DNA of 64,000 nt, from contig JAMOAY010000005.1 in the NCBI GenBank assembly GCA_039908525.1, forward strand, positions 1-64,000, in the 5' to 3' direction. Both the position numbers and the translations under genes were made by a program. The stretch is from Magnetaquicoccus sp039908525. GTDB taxonomy: Bacteria > Pseudomonadota > Magnetococcia > Magnetococcales > Magnetaquicoccaceae. The notes under the pieces are model-generated. The model did no database searches. It had not been told where the DNA came from and saw only the letters and a list, made by a program, of their open reading frames with translations. Shown one piece after another: positions 61,701 to 64,000 of this stretch. Each line of letters opens with the position of its first letter. The stretch's first letter is position 1.

Positions 61701-63660
61701 TGCTCAGCGCCGTCAGCTGGGCGGTGGTCAGCCCGGCCAGTTGGGGGGCGCTCCACAGGGCCAGCTGGGCGCTGCCCAGGCCGCCGATCTGGGTGATGGT
61801 CAGTCCGCCGATCTGGCTGCTGGTCAGCAGGCTCAACTGGCTGGAACTCCAGGTTGCAATCCAGCCGGGGTCCAGAGTCTGGATCTGCGCGGAGGAGAAA
61901 ACCTTGAGATGCGCCGTGCTCAAGCCGCTCAACTGGTCGGCCGTCAGGGTCTGCAGCTGATCCGTGCCCAGGCTGCCCACCTGGGCCGTGGTCAGCGCCG
62001 CCAGCTGCAGGGGGTTGAGTCCGGCCACCTGGGTGGTGGTCAATGCCTTGATCTGCGCCGTGCTCAGGGCTGTGCACTGGGCGGCGGTCAAGCTCATCAC
62101 CTGGTCGACGGTCAGGGCGCTTACCTGCAGGCTGCCCAGGCCGGCCAGCTGGGTCTTGCTCAGCAGCGCCACCTGCTCGGAGAAGATGGCCGCCACCTGG
62201 GTGGTGGTCAGCCCCCCCAGCTGCGTGGCGGTCAGGGCCGCCACCTGGGCAGGCGTCAACAGGGCAAACCAGTCGGCATTCAGTACCTTGATCTGGGTGG
62301 CGCTCATCGCCTTGACCTGAGTCGTCGACAGGGCGCCCAATTGGGTCACGCTCCAACTCTGCAGCTGGGCCGTGGTCAGCCCGGCCACCTGGGTGCTGCC
62401 GATCCGCCCGATCTGGGTCTCGGAGAGCTCTCCCGCCTGAGTGACCGTCAACGCCTGGATCTGCGTGGTGGTCAGCGCCTTGATCTGGGTGGCGGTCAGC
62501 CCCTCCAGCTGGGTCGAAGCCAGCATGCCGATCTGCGCCGTGGTCAGTCCACCCAGCTGGGTCTTGCTCAGCACGGCCAGTTGGTCGGCGCTCAGCACGC
62601 CGATCTGGGTCGAGGTCAACCCCCCCACCTGCGCGGAACCCAGGCTGGCCAGCTGCGCGTCTGTCCACTGGCCGACCCAAGCGCTCTCCACCGCCTTGAT
62701 CTGGGTGGCCGTCAACGCCTTGAGCTGGGTGGTGGAGAGGCCATACAGCTGGGCGGTGGTCAGGGTTTTGATCTGATCCGTGGTCAGGCTGGCCACCTGG
62801 GTTGCGCTCAACCCCCCCAGTTGGTCGGAGGAAAGGATGGCGACATGGGCGGTGGTCAGGGCGGCGATCTGTGCGCTGGCCAGGGCCTTCAGCTGTGTGG
62901 TCGAGAGGCTCTCCACCTGGTCCGTGCCCAGGCTGCCCACCTGGCTGGCCGTCAGCCCGCCCAGCTGGGTTGTCGTCAACAGGCCGATCTGGGTGGTGGT
63001 CAGCCCCCCCAACTGCGCAGTCGTCAAGGCCGCCAACTGGGTTCCGTTCAAACCGCCCAGTTGGGTCGAACTCCAGGCCGCCAGCTGAACGGCGCCGAGG
63101 CCGGTCAGCTGGGCGGTGGTCAGCGCCCGGATCTGGCCGCTGGTCAGCCCCCGCATCTGCTCCGTGCTCAGGGTTGTCAGCTGGCTGCTGGTCAGTCCGC
63201 CCGTCTGGGTGGTGGTCAGGCCGGCCAGTTGGGTGGCGGTCAGCCCGCCGGTTTGGGTGGTGGTCAGACTGGCCAGTTGGGCAGAGCTCAGGCCGGCCAG
63301 TTGCAGCGTGTTCCAGCTGCCGAGACCCTCGGCGTTCAGGCTGTTCACCTGGAGGGTGGTCAGGGTACGAATCTGGGTGGAGGTCAGCCCGCCCACCTGG
63401 TCGGGCGCCAGTCCGGCCAGCTGGGTGGTACTCAAACCGCTGACCTGGGTGGTGGTCAGCCCTTTCAGCTGCACGGTGGTCAGGCCAACCACCTGATCGG
63501 CACTCAGCGCCGCCAGCTGCGTCGTGGTCAGCGCGGCCACCTGGGCCGTGCTCAGGGCGCCGATCTGATCCACATCCAGTTGGCTGATGAGGGTTGTCGT
63601 TAACGCTTTGATCTGCGTGACATTCAGCAATGTGACATCGGTCGTCGAACTGATTGGCAT
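58708..63660 (-). CDS. giant octapeptide-repeat protein
   Basis: The 1650-residue product consists of roughly 195-200 tandem octapeptides of consensus L-[TS]-[TS]-x-Q-[LVI]-x-[GA], starting within the first 12 residues and running to the last 25. The T/S-x-x-Q pattern could be an N-capping box of a short helix, so a compact helical solenoid is one possibility; a beta-helix is another. There is no signal peptide, no cysteine cluster and no known domain. One interruption near residues 1227-1257 (LSDAQWTTYKAAGGVQYTLEG) resembles the C-terminal end (LSAAQKAAYHLVGGLYGVG). ATG at 63660 is the only near-N-terminal start. Function unknown; a surface or scaffold role is a guess. Confidence 0.85.
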   Translation of the reverse strand: MPISSTTDVTLLNVTQIKALTTTLISQLDVDQIGALSTAQVAALTTTQLAALSADQVVGLTTVQLKGLTTTQVSGLSTTQLAGLAPDQVGGLTSTQIRTLTTLQVNSLNAEGLGSWNTLQLAGLSSAQLASLTTTQTGGLTATQLAGLTTTQTGGLTSSQLTTLSTEQMRGLTSGQIRALTTAQLTGLGAVQLAAWSSTQLGGLNGTQLAALTTAQLGGLTTTQIGLLTTTQLGGLTASQVGSLGTDQVESLSTTQLKALASAQIAALTTAHVAILSSDQLGGLSATQVASLTTDQIKTLTTAQLYGLSTTQLKALTATQIKAVESAWVGQWTDAQLASLGSAQVGGLTSTQIGVLSADQLAVLSKTQLGGLTTAQIGMLASTQLEGLTATQIKALTTTQIQALTVTQAGELSETQIGRIGSTQVAGLTTAQLQSWSVTQLGALSTTQVKAMSATQIKVLNADWFALLTPAQVAALTATQLGGLTTTQVAAIFSEQVALLSKTQLAGLGSLQVSALTVDQVMSLTAAQCTALSTAQIKALTTTQVAGLNPLQLAALTTAQVGSLGTDQLQTLTADQLSGLSTAHLKVFSSAQIQTLDPGWIATWSSSQLSLLTSSQIGGLTITQIGGLGSAQLALWSAPQLAGLTTAQLTALSTDQIGGLSSARLKSLTTAQVGALTVTQVAALTTTQLAGLSSAQLGALTTSQLSGLSTTQVEPLTVTQLKGLTAAQIGSLSTDQVNTLTTTQFKGLGTLQVAALTTTQLEGLASEQIGALTLTQIGSLTTYQVAGLSVDQLNGWRSSQLRGVTATQMAALTSDWIGQLTTTQLGSLSKTQIGGLDTTQINALGSSLLVRLTTVQVGGLSAVQLGSLETELLSRFTTTQVPVFSSAQLLALTTTQMGSLLTTQIGALRATQVALLSTAQINSLTTAQLAVFTTTQCRALTAAQVAAMTETAWGGMTTEQIRGFSTTQVAALTTALVGALTTTQVVALTTTQVKGLNLLQLAALGTHQVGSLTTTQIRQLSTQQVAGLESTDVAALTTEQIGALSAQQLAAMNTAQVGALTTDQLAWLSAAQLDGLSVGQLQALSTEQVEVLSTTQIRSLDATQVAGLSSVQLPVWSTEQLGGLTAAQIQALSVTAWGALSATQLGGLTTTQIGGLTTAQLKVLSTTQVTALTASAMATLSTTQAGALTTTQLAALSAAQVAGLTSPDLAAFSVTQIAALSSDQLEELSDAQWTTYKAAGGVQYTLEGTRDVIRLNSRQMLALTTTQLLEFTTGQVAVLSVANLGMLSTTQFQALSDEQLAALTATQIRGLTTTRLVAWTTTQIAVLSSTQVAALTTAQVRSLLTTQLSGLASEQVEALGRIQLGALGVTQVAALTTTQVEMLTTTQLGWLATSQIRGLLTAQIEALTTAQARSLTAAQLQALTVTQVGGLESTDVAVLTSTQIRNLTATQVGALSSAQIDSLSTVQLKALTAGQVRSLSTTQLAFLTETQVEELTTTQVASLLVTQVGGLGSSQLTLLSTVQMGSLTTLQIKALSVTQVGALTTDQVAGLGVVQLGGLTTTQVAALSSVQVPGLSATQITALSTAQVSALTTTQLAALTVTNIVGLEKTDFKLFSATAISTFTETQIQPLSAAQKAAYHLVGGLYGVGS

Positions 63661-64000
63661 GGAAATTCTACCCTGAGAAGGTCTGAAACACGGCGACCAC
63701 CGTTGTTCCGGCTGACGTTTCTACCAGCCCACGATCATGCTGCTTTATCCGGTTGATGTAAAGGAGAGAATGCTTTCGCACAGAGTGTGCGCCGGGTCCG
63801 GCCCGCTCCCATCGCCCGATGAATGCACTGGATGCATCATGCATGGTTTGAATTTGTGTGGCAAAAGCAATTGTGCGAGCATCCCGCTCCGCATTCCGGT
63901 ACATGCAGGAAGAGCGGTTGGAGGCAGGAGATGATTGTAACGGAAAACGAGACAATGTAACCCCAATAAAAATAAAAACAAGCAGGAAATTTTTCCGCTA
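63661..64000. other. non-coding region upstream of the giant repeat gene
   Basis: This 340-bp stretch becomes AT-richer towards the right edge. Short frames on the minus strand (63668-63955) have no ribosome-binding site or recognisable sequence and are not called. It should contain the promoter of the repeat gene, but no convincing -35/-10 or sigma-54 element could be picked. Confidence 0.6.

Noticed and set aside
58528..63603. long plus-strand frames (58528-60516 and 61429-63603) with GGGQ-type repeats
   Set aside because: They are the antisense of the octapeptide array; a 24-bp repeat opens every frame. The minus strand gives a single uninterrupted 1650-residue product with a sensible start.
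58708..63660. CRISPR-like or satellite array
   Set aside because: Units are 24 bp, contiguous without spacers, diverged and in frame; it is a coding repeat.
63668..63955. 95-residue minus-strand frame at the right edge
   Set aside because: No ribosome-binding site, no family signal, and it fills the presumed promoter region of the repeat gene.
1..64000. tRNA, rRNA, insertion sequence, prophage or magnetosome genes
   Set aside because: No cloverleaf, rRNA core, DDE transposase, integrase, phage structural or mam/mms sequence was recognised by reading both strands.

Overview
The window is a high-GC chromosomal segment of a motile Gram-negative bacterium, most likely a member of Pseudomonadota. 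kdsB (LPS Kdo activation), a lipobox transglycosylase, an alphaproteobacterial-type SspB with a ClpX-binding tail, a radA-cvpA-purF gene order and many two-component and c-di-GMP proteins support this. The mixture of duplicated flagellin modules, several Rpn-family nucleases and an enormous octapeptide-repeat protein resembles what is known from magnetotactic cocci (Magnetococcales). That assignment is an inference, because no magnetosome gene or rRNA lies here.

Layout. 1-300: tail of an Rpn-family nuclease. 315-1130: inositol-phosphatase family gene. 1636-12191: a late flagellar filament cluster on the plus strand (flgK, flgL, two fliW-flagellin pairs, fliD, two fliS, a FliT-like gene) closed by a clear intrinsic terminator. 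12353-20870: CHASE hybrid kinase, orphan ABC ATPase, a second Rpn gene, M16 peptidase, fabI, aroC and a small coiled-coil membrane protein. 20898-24694 (minus): CusF-like copper protein, GAF-GAF-HD protein with an eroded catalytic motif, DUF302 protein and an intact HD-GYP protein. 25011-32177: anmK, then tyrS, DUF3108, kdsB, lytic transglycosylase, ppk2 and a glycosyltransferase. 32247-37615 (minus): two membrane-anchored STAND-type NTPases followed closely by a third Rpn nuclease. This is the most attractive candidate for an undescribed defence-like system here. 37785-44960: secreted protein, 3'-5' exonuclease, sspB, radA, a fourth Rpn gene inserted between radA and cvpA, then cvpA and purF. 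45065-52334: small secreted protein, OPT transporter, and a three-gene phosphate-binding-like protein / hybrid kinase / response-regulator kinase operon. 52506-53648: an AT-richer pair with a ClpP-fold serine protease. 53722-58529: small membrane protein, cytidylate-kinase-like protein, PstS-like protein, and a membrane-embedded Rad50/YhaN-like ATPase with a 71-residue leader protein. 58708-63660: a 1650-residue protein built almost wholly of octapeptide repeats.

Themes. Four Rpn genes share a conserved C-terminal domain preceded by tetrapeptide repeats of varying copy number encoded by 12-bp tandem DNA repeats. At least one has a near-perfect internal Shine-Dalgarno and ATG that would produce the C-terminal part alone. 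The Rpn gene between radA and cvpA is flanked by an imperfect direct repeat of the radA 3' end, a scar of how it arrived. Clusters of perfect GC-rich hairpins recur in at least five intergenic gaps. Functional calls come from reading motifs; no database search was run.
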